Position numbers and translations under genes: made by a program
The notes under the pieces: generated by a model
The model's database searches: none
Told to the model about the DNA's origin: nothing
What the model saw: the letters and a program-made list of their open reading frames with translations, nothing else
Assembly (NCBI RefSeq): GCF_024584805.1
Contig: NZ_CP075715.1
Coordinates: 2,158,001 to 2,222,000, forward strand
DNA length: 64,000 nucleotides
Direction: 5' to 3'
Source of the DNA: Streptomyces sp. FIT100
Lineage (GTDB): Bacteria; Actinomycetota; Actinomycetes; Streptomycetales; Streptomycetaceae
Shown here: positions 1 through 9,249 of the stretch, piece by piece
How positions within the stretch are numbered: position 1 is the stretch's first letter
Layout of the letters: the number at the start of each line of letters is the position of its first letter

Positions 1-204
1 TACGGCGCGGCGAACACCCGCGGCGCGAGCGAGGCGCTCGCGGGCGGCGGCGCCCCGTACGAGGTCGACCTGGCGACGGGACTGCCCGAAGCCCTCTCCC
101 CCAACGCCCGGCTGCCCGCCGCCGACACGTCGGGCGTCGGGCTGTTCCGCTGGACGGACGCCAAGGACCGGCTGCACCTGATCGGCTACGCCCGCGTGGA
201 CTGA
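1..204 (+). CDS. C-terminal end of an unidentified protein (partial)
   Basis: The first frame is open from base 1 and closes with TGA at 202-204, giving 67 residues of a C-terminus that ends in LIGYARVD. Codon use has strong third-position GC, as in its neighbours. The fragment shows no membrane segment and no motif that I recognise, so no function is proposed. The 5' part lies outside the window. It is followed after about 80 bp by a short inverted-repeat element and then by the convergent MFS gene. Confidence 0.7.
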   Translation, partial: YGAANTRGASEALAGGGAPYEVDLATGLPEALSPNARLPAADTSGVGLFRWTDAKDRLHLIGYARVD

Positions 205-285
205 GCACCCTGGGCCGTGTCCGGCACATGGTGCCGTCCGCCCAACAGGCCGCCGGACGGGACGCGTCGGACCCGGCCTGGTGCT

Positions 286-446
286 GTGACCGGGAAGGTG
301 TGCCGAGTCGCCCGCTCGTGGCGCGCGCCCGGTGCGGTGCACCGCAGGGCGGAGGACCGCCCTCGTACCGGACGTACTCAGGCGACTCCGACGACGCCGC
401 CAGGCGCCGTGCCGGGCATCGCGAGCCGGTGCCCCCTTCCGGTCAC
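286..446. repeat. MITE-like inverted-repeat element, family B, copy 1
   Basis: About 161 bp bounded by imperfect inverted ends, GTGACCGGGAAGG on the left and CCTTCCGGTCAC on the right. A clearly related copy (roughly 80% identical by eye) lies at 50552-50708 with the same ends. It has no convincing coding potential. It ends 4 bp before the stop codon of the MFS gene, so it forms that gene's 3' flank. Confidence 0.6.
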
Positions 447-450
447 CGCA

Positions 451-1833
451 CTAGCGAGCGGACGCGTGGGCGCCCTCCGGCGCCCTGCGCCACGGGCGGC
501 ACAGGCCGAGGAAGCACGCGATCGCGCCGAGCGCGCACACCAGCTGCACCACGGCCATCGGCACCGCGGTCGCCTCCCCCGCGATCCCGACCAGCGGGGA
601 CGCGACCGCGCCGATGAGGAAGGAGGAGGTGCCGAGCAGCGCGGAGGCCGAACCGGCGGCGTGCGGGGTGCGCATCAGCGCCTGGGCGTTGGTGTTCGGC
701 ATCGCCAGGCCCATCGCGGACATCAGGACGAAGAGACCGGCGGCGACCGGCACGAGCCCGGCCTCGCCGAAGACCCCCGTCGTCAGCAGCAGCAGCGCGA
801 GCGCCGCGGCCGCGATCACCGCGAGCCCGAAGCCGAGCACCTTGTCGAGGCTGACCCGGCCGACGAGCACCTTCCCGTTGATCTGCCCGACCGCGACGAG
901 GCCGATCGAGTTGAGCCCGAAGAGCAGGCTGAAGGTCTGCGGCGAGGCTCCGTAGATCTCCTGGACGACGAACGGCGAGGCCGCGATGTACGCGAACAGC
1001 GCGGCGAAGGCGAGCGATCCGGCCAGCATGTAGCCGGTGAAGACGCGGTCGGCGAGCAGTCCGCGCATGGTGCGCAGCGCCGTGCCGACGCCGCCGCCGT
1101 GCCGGCGCTCGGGCGGCAGCGTCTCGTGCAGCCAGCGCCAGACGACGAGGGTGAGCAGCACGCCGACCACGGTCAGGACGTGGAAGACGCCCCGCCAGTC
1201 CGTGACCTGGAGGATCTGGCCGCCGACGAGCGGGGCGACGATCGGGGCGGCCCCGGAGATCAGCATCAGGGTCGAGAAGAACCGGGCCATCTCCACGCCG
1301 TCGTACAGATCGCGGACGACGGCGCGGGCGATCACGATGCCCGCGGCACCCGCGAGGCCCTGGAGCAGCCGGAAGGCGATGAGCAGTTCGATGGTGGGCG
1401 CGAGGGCGCAGACCGCGGTGGCGACGATGTACACGAGCATGCCGGCGAGCAGCGGGCGCCGTCGGCCCCATCTGTCGCTCATGGGGCCGACGACGAGCTG
1501 GCCGAGGGCCATACCGGCGAGACAGGCGGTGAGCGTGAGCTGGACGGTGGCGGCGGGGGCGTGCAGCGCGCCGGTGACCTGGGGCAGGGCCGGGAGGTAC
1601 ATGTCCATGGACAGCGGCGGCAGGGCGGTGAGGCCGCCGAGGACGAGCGTGACGAGGAGACCGGCGCGGCGGGCCGCGGCGGGCGGTGCCACGGGGGACG
1701 GTGCCGGTGCGGACACCGGTGTCGACGCGGACGCCGCTGTCGGTGCGGACGGCAGTGCCGGTGCCGGTGCGGCTGCCTGTGCGGCGGGGGATATGTGTCC
1801 TTGCGTACGGGTCGGGCCGCTCTCCGGCATCAA
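451..1833 (-). CDS. MFS multidrug efflux transporter, Bcr/CflA type
   Basis: 460-residue major facilitator with about 12 hydrophobic segments after a roughly 50-residue Ala/Pro-rich cytoplasmic N-terminus. The loop after helix 2 carries the family motif GPMSDRWGRRRPL, and the first helix region (LSMDMYLPALPQ) is typical of the Bcr/CflA drug-resistance group. Members are proton-driven exporters of drugs such as bicyclomycin or chloramphenicol; the substrate here is unknown. It is a single gene divergent from the Gfo/Idh oxidoreductase, with about 90 bp between them. The start is the first Met of the frame. The low-complexity tail between it and the first helix makes a somewhat later start possible. 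Confidence 0.88.
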   Translation of the reverse strand: MMPESGPTRTQGHISPAAQAAAPAPALPSAPTAASASTPVSAPAPSPVAPPAAARRAGLLVTLVLGGLTALPPLSMDMYLPALPQVTGALHAPAATVQLTLTACLAGMALGQLVVGPMSDRWGRRRPLLAGMLVYIVATAVCALAPTIELLIAFRLLQGLAGAAGIVIARAVVRDLYDGVEMARFFSTLMLISGAAPIVAPLVGGQILQVTDWRGVFHVLTVVGVLLTLVVWRWLHETLPPERRHGGGVGTALRTMRGLLADRVFTGYMLAGSLAFAALFAYIAASPFVVQEIYGASPQTFSLLFGLNSIGLVAVGQINGKVLVGRVSLDKVLGFGLAVIAAAALALLLLTTGVFGEAGLVPVAAGLFVLMSAMGLAMPNTNAQALMRTPHAAGSASALLGTSSFLIGAVASPLVGIAGEATAVPMAVVQLVCALGAIACFLGLCRPWRRAPEGAHASAR

Positions 1834-1925
1834 CTGCTCCTGTTCCTGTCGTCGCCCCCTATGCTCTCAGCTCGTCGGAGTGGTCGAGACCTTTCTATGG
1901 CCGTACGGGGCCGAGGGGCGGGGCA

Positions 1926-2930
1926 ATGGGTGACACGGTGCGGTGGGGTGTGCTGGCGACCGGAGGCATCGCGGCGCAGTTCACGGCGGATCTGAACGCC
2001 ATGCCCGATGCGGAGGTCGTCGCGGTGGCCTCCCGTACGGACGCCTCGGCCGCGGCCTTCGCCGAGCGGTTCGGGATACCGAGGGCGTACGGGGACTGGG
2101 CGGCCCTCGCCGCCGACGAGGACGTGGACGTCGTGTACGTCGCGACCCCGCACGCGGCGCACCGGGCCGCCGCCGGCCTCTGCCTGGAGGCGGGCAAGGC
2201 GGTGCTGTGCGAGAAGGCGTTCACGCTGAACACGGCCGAGGCCGAGGAACTGGTGGCGCTGGCGCGCTCCCGCGGTCTGTTCCTCATGGAGGCCATGTGG
2301 ATGTACTGCAATCCGGTCATCCGGCGCATGGCGGAGCTCGTGCGCGACGGTGCGATCGGCGAGGTCCGCACGATCCACGCCGACTTCGGGCTCGCGGGCC
2401 CGTTCGCGGCGGACCACCGGCTGCGCGACCCTGCCGTCGGCGGCGGTGCGCTCCTTGACCTCGGGGTGTACCCGGTCTCGTTCGCGCAGTTGCTGCTCGG
2501 TGAGCCCGACGACGTCCGGGCGCATGCGCTGCTCTCCGACGAGGGCGTGGACCTGAACACGGGCATCCTGCTGGGCTGGGCGGAGTCGGGGGCCTCGGCG
2601 CTGCTGTCCTGCTCGATCGTCGCGGACACCCCGATGACCGCCTCGGTGACGGGGTCGAAGGGCCGGATCGAGCTGCCCCGCGGCTTCTTCCACCCGGAGC
2701 GGTTCGTACTGCACCGGGCGGGCCGCGAGCCGGAGGAGTACGCGCCCGGAAACGAGCGGTACTCGTTCCGGTACGAGGCCGCGGAGGTGATGCGGTGTCT
2801 GCGGGCCGGTGAGACGGAGTCGCCGCTGGTGCCGCTGGACGGTTCGCTCGCGGTGATGCGGACGCTCGACGCGGTACGGGACCGCGTCGGCGTCCGCTAT
2901 CCGGGTGAGCTCGCGGCTACGCCGGTGTGA
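1926..2930 (+). CDS. Gfo/Idh/MocA family NAD(P)-dependent oxidoreductase
   Basis: 334 residues. The N-terminal Rossmann fold starts at once with GVLATGGIAAQF (about residues 8-19), the glycine-rich nucleotide-binding turn of the Gfo/Idh/MocA family. EKAF at about residues 96-99 is the variant of the usual EKP motif that precedes the catalytic region. The C-terminal part is the alpha/beta substrate domain (GGGALLDLGVYPV). Such enzymes oxidise or reduce sugars, inositols or dihydrodiols; the substrate cannot be read here. The frame is open further upstream, but the ATG at 1926 directly precedes the fold, so it was chosen. Its last 14 bp overlap the convergent phosphatase gene. Confidence 0.88.
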   Translation: MGDTVRWGVLATGGIAAQFTADLNAMPDAEVVAVASRTDASAAAFAERFGIPRAYGDWAALAADEDVDVVYVATPHAAHRAAAGLCLEAGKAVLCEKAFTLNTAEAEELVALARSRGLFLMEAMWMYCNPVIRRMAELVRDGAIGEVRTIHADFGLAGPFAADHRLRDPAVGGGALLDLGVYPVSFAQLLLGEPDDVRAHALLSDEGVDLNTGILLGWAESGASALLSCSIVADTPMTASVTGSKGRIELPRGFFHPERFVLHRAGREPEEYAPGNERYSFRYEAAEVMRCLRAGETESPLVPLDGSLAVMRTLDAVRDRVGVRYPGELAATPV

Positions 2931-4548
2931 GGCCCGGGTTGCCGGCCTCGGTGACGAAGGACGCGGCCGTGGTGATCGGCGCGCCCGGCGTCGTCACCGC
3001 GGCGAGCGTCTTGAAGTCGGCGCGGGCACGCTCGGTGGTGAGCGTGACCGTCACATAGCCGCGGCGGCCGTTGTAGAACTTCATGTGCGGGTTGGCCTGG
3101 GTGAGGTTGTCCCAGTTCGCGGGCTTGTCGGCGCCGTCCTTGCCGCTGCTGACGGAGGTGGCGACGAACTCGGTGCCGACGGTCGGCGAGGCCGGGTCGC
3201 CGTAGTCCTTCTTCAGGTCGAAGGCGTAGCCGACGTGGACGTCGCCGGTCAGCACGACGAGGTTGTCGACCCCGGCGGCCTCGGCGCCGGCCAGGATCCG
3301 CTCGCGCGATGCCGGGTAGCCGTCCCAGGCGTCCATGGAGAGCTTGTACGGGGAGGCCGGGACATCGCGCCGCTGGGCGAAGGTGACCTGCTGCGGGACG
3401 ACGTTCCACACGGCGTCCGAAGCCTGCCAGCCGTCGAGCAGCCAGCGCTCCTGCGTCTCGCCGGTCATGGTGCGCGCCGGGTCCTCGGACTCGGGCCCGG
3501 GGTACTGCCAGCCGTCCCCGTACGCCTGGTCGGAGCGGTACTGGCGGGTGTCGAGGATGTCGAACTGGGCGAGCCGCCCGTACCTCAGCCGGCGGTAGAG
3601 CTGCATGTCGGCGCCTTCGGGCTGCTGGGGCCTGCGCAGCGGCTGGTTCTCCCAGTAGGCGCGGTAGGCGGCGGCACGGCGCAGCAGGAACTCCTCGGCG
3701 GGGACGTCGTTCTCGGGCGTCTCGTCCGCGTAGTTGTTCTCGGTCTCGTGGTCGTCCCAGGTGACGGCGAACGGGTGCGCGGCGTGCGCGGCGGCGAGGT
3801 CCGGGTCGCTGCGGTAGAGGCCGTAGCGCAGCCGGTAGTCCTCCAGGGTGATGGTCTCGCGGTTGAAGTGGGCGGGCAGCCGGCGGTCGGTGTGGTTGCG
3901 GGCGCCGCCGACGGCGTTGACGGCGTACTCGTAGAGGTAGTCGCCGAGGTGGAAAACGATGTCGAGCTCCTCGTCAGCGAGGTGCTTGTACGCCGTGAAG
4001 TAGCCGTCGTGGTACGCCTGGCAGGAGACGGCGGCGAGCTTCAGCTCGGAGATCCGGGCGCCGGGCCTGGGCGCGGTGCGGGTGCGGCCGGTGGGGCTGG
4101 TCCAGCTGCCGGCGCGGAAGCGGTAGTAGTAGACGCGGTCGGCGTCGAGGCCGGGGACCTCGACATGGACGCTGTGGTCGAACTCCGGGTGGGCGATGGC
4201 CCGTCCGCGTCTGGCGACGCGCGTGAAGCGCTCGTCGTGGGCCAGCTCCCACGCGACCGTGATGCGGGAGCCGGGCAGTCCGCTGCCGGGCTCGTAGGGC
4301 CGGGGCGCGAGCCGGGTCCACAGCACCACGGAGCCGGGCAGCGGGTCGCCCGAGGCGACGCCGAGGGTGAACGGGTCCTGGTCGAGCTTCCTCGGGTCGA
4401 GCTCGGCGGCGGCCGCGGCGCCGGCGGCCGGAAGGTTCGCGGCGAAGGCGACCGCGGCGGCGGCGCCGGTGACGGTGAGGAAGCGGCGGCGGCCCAAGTG
4501 GCGGGCGGCGGCGCGGAATGCGTCCGAGTGCTGCTGTGCGGGTGTCAT
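2917..4548 (-). CDS. phoD: Secreted alkaline phosphatase D (PhoD-like metallophosphoesterase)
   Basis: 543 residues. A twin-arginine signal (RRRFLTV, residues 20-26, then an Ala-rich hydrophobic stretch) directs folded export. The mature protein starts with the PhoD N-terminal beta domain (FTLGVASGDPLPGSVVLWTR). The metallophosphoesterase core follows, with HLGDYLYEY, WDDHETENNY and LTGDVHVGYAF. PhoD enzymes are calcium/iron phosphodiesterases or monoesterases that release phosphate from organic esters and teichoic acids outside the cell. The ATG at 4548 is preceded by GGGGAGGG. The frame stays open far upstream, but that part lacks coding character. No PHO box was identified with confidence. 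The 3' end overlaps the convergent oxidoreductase by 14 bp. Confidence 0.93.
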   Translation of the reverse strand: MTPAQQHSDAFRAAARHLGRRRFLTVTGAAAAVAFAANLPAAGAAAAAELDPRKLDQDPFTLGVASGDPLPGSVVLWTRLAPRPYEPGSGLPGSRITVAWELAHDERFTRVARRGRAIAHPEFDHSVHVEVPGLDADRVYYYRFRAGSWTSPTGRTRTAPRPGARISELKLAAVSCQAYHDGYFTAYKHLADEELDIVFHLGDYLYEYAVNAVGGARNHTDRRLPAHFNRETITLEDYRLRYGLYRSDPDLAAAHAAHPFAVTWDDHETENNYADETPENDVPAEEFLLRRAAAYRAYWENQPLRRPQQPEGADMQLYRRLRYGRLAQFDILDTRQYRSDQAYGDGWQYPGPESEDPARTMTGETQERWLLDGWQASDAVWNVVPQQVTFAQRRDVPASPYKLSMDAWDGYPASRERILAGAEAAGVDNLVVLTGDVHVGYAFDLKKDYGDPASPTVGTEFVATSVSSGKDGADKPANWDNLTQANPHMKFYNGRRGYVTVTLTTERARADFKTLAAVTTPGAPITTAASFVTEAGNPGLTPA

Positions 4549-4680
4549 ATGTCCCTCCCCTGGCTGCTGTTGTCCCTCGCATTCGAGTCGGGGGCGGCGT
4601 CTGCCGCCTGTCGGGTACACAACATCCGCGTGTCGGACGGATGAGATCCGTGGTGCCGCCCTGCCGTACGCTGCGGCGCC

Positions 4681-5451
4681 ATGAACGCAGAGGTGAGAAG
4701 TGCGGTGAGAAGTGCGGTGGTCACGGGTGCGGGCTCGGGCATCGGCCGGAGCGTCGCACTGGCCCTGGCGGCCGCGGGCTGGTCGCTCGCCCTGGCCGGG
4801 CGGCGGGCCGAGGCCCTGGAGGAGACGGCGTCCCTGGCGGGCGACGGCGCGGACGTCCTGTGCGTCCCCACCGACGTGACGTCCCCCGACGCGGTCGAGG
4901 CCCTCTTCGCCGCGGTCCGCGAACGGCACGGCCGCGTGGACCTCCTCTTCAACAACGCGGGCACCTTCGGGCCGGGCGCGGTGCCGGTCGAGGACCTCTC
5001 CCACGAGGCGTGGCGGGCGGTGGTGGACGTCAACCTGACGGGGGCGTTCCTGTGCGCCCAGGCGGCGTTCCGGACGATGAAGGCCCAGGACCCGCAGGGC
5101 GGCCGCATCATCAACAACGGCTCGATCTCGGCCCATTCACCGCGCCCGCACTCCATCGCCTACACGGCGACGAAGCACGCCATGACCGGCCTGACCAAGT
5201 CCCTCTCCCTGGACGGCCGCCCCTACCGCATCGCCTGCGGCCAGCTCGACATCGGCAACGCGGCGACGGAGATGACCTCCCGCATGCAGACGGGCACGCT
5301 CCAGGCGGACGGCCGGCTCGCCCCGGAACCGGTGATGGACGCGAGGGACGTGGCGCGCGTGGTGGTGCAGATGGCGGAGCTGCCGCTGGAGGCGAACGTG
5401 CAGTTCGCGACGGTGATGGCGACGGCGATGCCGTACATCGGCCGGGGCTGA
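4681..5451 (+). CDS. Short-chain dehydrogenase/reductase
   Basis: 256 residues, the usual length for a classical [11 protein letters not shown] (residues 15-22) is the cofactor-binding turn, and NNAG follows beta-4. The catalytic triad appears as Ser148 (NNGSIS), Tyr161 and Lys165 (AYTATKHAM). After the triad the sequence [13 protein letters not shown] replaces the usual PG motif. The substrate is unknown. The first codons repeat AGAAGTGCGGTG twice, which duplicates Val-Arg-Ser-Ala and leaves the true start slightly open (ATG 4681 or a nearby GTG). It is divergent from phoD across about 130 bp and followed 134 bp later by the PhzF-like gene. Confidence 0.87.
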   Translation: MNAEVRSAVRSAVVTGAGSGIGRSVALALAAAGWSLALAGRRAEALEETASLAGDGADVLCVPTDVTSPDAVEALFAAVRERHGRVDLLFNNAGTFGPGAVPVEDLSHEAWRAVVDVNLTGAFLCAQAAFRTMKAQDPQGGRIINNGSISAHSPRPHSIAYTATKHAMTGLTKSLSLDGRPYRIACGQLDIGNAATEMTSRMQTGTLQADGRLAPEPVMDARDVARVVVQMAELPLEANVQFATVMATAMPYIGRG

Positions 5452-5585
5452 GGGGGCTGACCGGGGGCCGACCGGCGCCTGACCCGGGGGGCCGGCTTCG
5501 GTCCCCCACGAGGACTCCGTCCCCGCCCGCCGGCGGGGCGGCGCCCACCGGGAACAGCCCGTACCCGCGCCGTGTTGGGGCGGGC

Positions 5586-6443
5586 ATGACGATCAACGGA
5601 GCACACCCCGAAGTCCTGCGGTACACCGCCTTCTCGACCGACCTCACCGGGGGCAACCCCGCGGGCGTCGTCCTTGATGCCTCCGGTCTGGACGAGGCCG
5701 CCATGCTGGCCGTCGCGGCGGAGGTGGGGTACTCGGAGTCGGCCTTCCTCACGCCGGAGGGCGAGCGGGCCTATGCCGTGCGGTACTTCAGCCCCAAGGC
5801 GGAGGTCCCCTTCTGCGGGCACGCGACCGTCGCGAGCGCCCTCGCGCTCGCGGAGCGGATCGGGCCCGGGGAGCTGGTGTTCACGACCACGGTCGGGCCG
5901 GTGCCGGTGGAGGTCACCGAGGAGGACGGGGCGCTGCGGGCCACGCTCACGAGCGTGGAGCCGCACGTCGGCGAGGTCGGGGACGACGACCTCGCCGAGG
6001 CGCTCGCCGCGCTGGACTGGGCGGGGCCCGACGATCTGGACCCGGCGTTCCCGCCCCGTGTCGCCTTCGCCGGCGCCCGCCACCTCGTCGTCGCCGCCTC
6101 GACCCGCGCGCGCCTCGCGGACCTCGCCTACGACTTCGACCGGCTCGAAGCCCTGATGCACCGGCTGGACCTGACGACCGTGCAGCTGGTGTGGCGGGAG
6201 TCGGCCACGGTCTTCCACGTGCGCGACCCGTTCCCCGTCGGCGGCGTCGTCGAGGACCCGGCGACCGGCGCGGCCGCGGCCGCCTTCGGGGCGTACGCGC
6301 GCGAGCTCGGGCTGGTGCCCGAGGAGGCGGTCCTCACCCTCCGCCAGGGCGAGGACCTGGGCCGTCCGGGCGTGCTGACGGTGACTCTGGTGGCCGGCGA
6401 CCGGCGGGTGCGGGTCAGCGGGGCGGGTACGCGCATCGGCTGA
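5586..6443 (+). CDS. PhzF family isomerase/epimerase-like protein
   Basis: 285 residues, the family's normal length. It has the two-lobed PhzF (diaminopimelate-epimerase-like) fold signatures: FSTDLTGGNPAGVV near the N-terminus, the catalytic glutamate in YSESAFL (Glu51), FCGHATVASA, and DPATGAAAAAFGAYA in the second lobe. PhzF acts in phenazine biosynthesis as an isomerase, but no phenazine genes lie nearby, so this is one of the many homologues of unknown substrate. The ATG at 5586 directly precedes the fold; the longer open frame upstream lacks family similarity. Confidence 0.88.
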   Translation: MTINGAHPEVLRYTAFSTDLTGGNPAGVVLDASGLDEAAMLAVAAEVGYSESAFLTPEGERAYAVRYFSPKAEVPFCGHATVASALALAERIGPGELVFTTTVGPVPVEVTEEDGALRATLTSVEPHVGEVGDDDLAEALAALDWAGPDDLDPAFPPRVAFAGARHLVVAASTRARLADLAYDFDRLEALMHRLDLTTVQLVWRESATVFHVRDPFPVGGVVEDPATGAAAAAFGAYARELGLVPEEAVLTLRQGEDLGRPGVLTVTLVAGDRRVRVSGAGTRIG

Positions 6444-6507
6444 CGGCTCCACCGGTCCGCCCCCGCCGCCCCGGCTGATCTCCGCCTGGTGCTCGTCCGG
6501 CCCGGGC

Positions 6508-6551
6508 TAGGGAGTGTCGCGAGCCCAGCATGACCCACCCGACACCCCTTA
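6508..6551. repeat. Remnant end of MITE family A
   Basis: A 44-bp stretch that matches the right end of the complete element at 50383-50546 (shared core TCGCGAGCCCAGC and a terminal CACCC-ACACCCC-TA). Its own ends are imperfectly inverted (TAGGGAGTGTCG and CGACACCCCTTA). The outer TTA supplies the TAA stop codon of the NTF2-like gene. Confidence 0.55.
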
Positions 6552-6872
6552 GGCCTGGCCGGTGTCGAAGCGTGCGATCTTCTCGCCCTCGACGGTGAAC
6601 TTCCACTTCGTGCGCATCTCGCCCCATGTCTCGTTGCGGTAGAGGGCCACGAGATCGCGCCCGTCGGCCGACTGCGACTCGACCTCCATATGTCCGCGCG
6701 AGGAGAAGATCTCCTTGTCGGTCCAGTCGGCGAGATCCCGGTCCGAGCCGTCGTCGGACATGGTCGCATCCGGTGTCAGGACCGCCAGGAAGGCTTTGTG
6801 GTCACCGGAGTTGAGGGCCTTGACGAAGGCCCGCACGGCGGGGTCGTTGAGCTGGTCGGGGCGGATGGTCAT
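6549..6872 (-). CDS. NTF2-like (SnoaL-type) small protein
   Basis: 107 residues with the pattern of a cone-shaped NTF2-like fold: an N-terminal helix (PAVRAFVKALNSGDHKAFLA), then LTPDATMSDDG, and a C-terminal beta strand pair (TKWKFTVEGEKIARFDTGQA). Many streptomycete members are annotated 'nuclear transport factor 2 family' and are ligand-binding proteins or small isomerases; no catalytic residues can be assigned here. GAGGAAACCCC precedes the ATG. Its TAA stop lies in the outer bases of the repeat at 6508-6551, so the element may have set the present C-terminus. Confidence 0.75.
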   Translation of the reverse strand: MTIRPDQLNDPAVRAFVKALNSGDHKAFLAVLTPDATMSDDGSDRDLADWTDKEIFSSRGHMEVESQSADGRDLVALYRNETWGEMRTKWKFTVEGEKIARFDTGQA

Positions 6873-7154
6873 GGGGTTTCCTCCGGATACAGGAGTGCGG
6901 CAGGCGAGGCACGACTGCGTGGCCTCACCCGTACACCAGAGCGCCGTCCGTCCCGCGGACCTTGGCCCACCTGTGGCGCGTCACCCGGCGTCACCCCTTG
7001 GCTTCGATCAACGGCGCCATCGACGTCCCTACTTCACCCGCCACAGTGGAGGGACACCCGCCCCTGCCCCCACCGTCAACCGGCGTTCTCCCAGCTCAGA
7101 GCTTCCCCGGAGGTGAACCACCCTCAATGCCGACCTCACTCGCAGAAGGCCCTC

Positions 7155-8736
7155 TCATGCGAGCTCCACGGGGAGACTATGGAGGCTCCGGAAGACTATG
7201 CCCGGTTGCCGGATCGCCGGTCCGGTCACTTTCAGGTTGGGAAGCCGACTGAGAAGGGCACGCAGCACGACCCTTGCTTCGAGTTGGGCCAGATGTGCGC
7301 CAAGGCAGTAGTGCATCCCCACACCGAAGGCGAGCGACCGCCGCGCGGGCCGGGTGAAGTCCAGGCTGCCAGGTTCTGGGACCTCCCTCGGGTCGTGCTC
7401 GGCTGAACCGATGAGCGCGATCACCGCCCGCCCAGCAGGGATCGGCACCCCGGCCAGAACCGTGTCCCGGGCGGCAACCCGGCTGGCCATCTGGATCGGC
7501 GGATCCCAGCCCCAGCGGATCAGCTCGGCGCACGCGTCGGGGAGCGCCTCTGGGTGGCCACGCAGCCAGGCCGCCTGTCCGGGGTAGCGGCTGAGGCCGA
7601 GCAACATGCTGTTCAGCATCGCCGCTGTGGTCTCCCAGCCTGCCACGAGCACGGTGGTGGCCAGATCCAGCGCAGCCGAAGGGACACGCTCGGAATTCTC
7701 GAACGTGAGGAGCTCACCGAGCACGTCTGTGGCGGGGCATCTGCTGCGTTCCCCGAGGGCAACCGTGAGGTAAGCGGCGACCGCGTCCGCCGATATGTCG
7801 GCCTGCAGGAGCTGCCCACGCCCCGGCCACAACTCCATGGCGTACCGGTAGTTCCGGCTGGCCTGTACCAGAACGTCGACGTCGTCGGGCAGGCCCAGCA
7901 GCCTGCACAGGACTTCCATCGGCACCAGATGCGCCACGAGGGCCGCGTAGTCCACCCGGCGTTTCACCACAATCTGCTCGGCCAGCTCGGCCAGCCGTCG
8001 ATCGGCGATCTCCTGGATGACTGATTCGAGGTCATCCAATGCGCCCGGTTTGAAGTACCGGCCGATCGCTCCGTTGCCTGTACGGGAGAGTGCTCCTCCA
8101 CGAAAAGCAGTGCTTGCATAGAAACCATGCGAGAACAGGTTGGGGCCCCGACCAGCGCCATCGGATACTCGCCCGCCTGTAATCCCCGCACCGCCAGCCC
8201 CAGAGCAGTGAGACCAGAGGAGCACGCAGAATCGCTGATCATGCTGGGGCCGGTCCAATTGGACTGGTAAGATACGCGGTTCGCCGAGAAGGACATCAAA
8301 GTTCCAGAAAATGCGGCGCTGTCGACCCGCTTGGCACTGTTCATTCGCTCACGATAATCAGACATGCAGGCGCCGACAAAGACGGCGACAGGTGACCCGG
8401 CGAGATCATCGGGATTCAACGCCGCGTTTTCAACAGCCTGCCACGCTAATTCAAGTAGGATCCGGTGCTGCGGATCCATCCATGCAGCCATTCTCGGCGA
8501 TATCCCGAAGAATCGGGCATCGAACTCCTCGATTCCTTTGATGAAGGCCGCCCGGGGTGGTGGGGCAGCGCTGGACCCTGGATCCCACCCAGGCCACCGA
8601 CCTTCCGGAACTTGGCAGAACCGAGTTATCCCCCTATCAACCGTTTCCAGAGTTCTAACGGTGTCTCGACTCCGGCCGCACGGCATGACATGCCGATGAT
8701 GGCGACTTCCGAGGCGGGGATACTGCTATTTTTCAC
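7155..8736 (-). pseudogene. Chimeric pseudogene: 5' part of a polyketide ketosynthase fused to 3' part of a cytochrome P450
   Basis: Reading the minus strand, a GTG at 8736 behind AAAGGAG opens a ketosynthase: VAIIGMSCRAAGVETP, then a frame change after LWKRLIGG, then VPEGRW, EEFDARFFGISPR, MDPQHRILLELAW and the active-site Cys in DSACSSGLTAL. A second frame change falls near 8165, after MALVGA. Ketosynthase similarity stops near 8080 (GALSRTGN), where P450 sequence begins at AIGRYFKPGALD and runs intact to the end. The P450 part keeps the I-helix AGWETT, the ExxR-type ELIR and the haem loop FGVGMHYCLG, but lacks its first roughly 100 residues. Deletion between two biosynthetic genes is the simplest origin. 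A TTA codon (bldA-dependent) lies in the ketosynthase part. Confidence 0.8.
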
Positions 8737-8959
8737 GTTACTCCTTTCGTTGTCTCCACAAAGGGCATTCGGACGAGCTGTCAGCCTCCATTACAGGCAC
8801 ACTGCGGCGCGATGAGAAGAGTCTCCGGCTGGCTACTTGTTGTGGGTGTTGAATTCGTGCGCGCCCGTGGAACGCTACTGAGCGCGATCTGGGGTGGCCG
8901 TAGCTGCACCGGGATCAGAGGAAGACGTGCCAGGACTTCAGTCGTGCGACGCCACACTC

Positions 8960-9147
8960 GACTGGATCTGCGAACGCCAGGCGTCCCGATCCTCGCCGAC
9001 CGTGCTTACATGGGAGCCGGCTCATGGGGGACGACGCCGCTCAGACGCCCGCCTGGCCGCGAGCTCACGCCTACCCGGCAGACTGTCAACCGCGCGCTGT
9101 CCGCGACACGGGCACCGGAGGATCCGCTGGGCCCGGGCCGCCGTTAG
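8960..9147 (+). pseudogene. Transposase fragment (IS5-group, DDE type)
   Basis: The translated stretch VPILADRAYMGAGSWGTT, followed by PLRRPPGRELTP and TVNRALSATRAP, matches the C-terminal DDE region of common streptomycete IS5-group transposases (pattern 'LADKGYxGAG', then 'NRALAxARAPVERG'). Homology ends right after RAP; the downstream catalytic Glu region (VERGVARLK in intact relatives) is missing and the frame closes at 9147. Upstream sequence does not restore an N-terminal half. This is a remnant, not an active element. Confidence 0.6.
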
Positions 9148-9249
9148 GGTCGTGTGCCGTTCGCGCACGCTCCCTTCGAGTCAACTGAACCAGGCGATCC
9201 GCAGACTCGCGCGAGCAGAGCAGGCACTCACACAAGGCGCTACCGGAAC

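Noticed and set aside
217..1995. Long plus-strand open frame opposite the MFS gene
   Set aside because: The product is Arg/Gly/Asp-rich noise antisense to a transporter with clear membrane helices and family motifs.
2905..4644. Plus-strand open frame opposite phoD
   Set aside because: The Val/Gly/Asp-rich translation lacks any domain, while the minus strand encodes a complete Tat-exported PhoD.
7155..8258. A functional cytochrome P450 gene
   Set aside because: The first roughly 100 P450 residues are replaced by ketosynthase sequence and the chimera has two frameshifts upstream, so an active P450 is unlikely.
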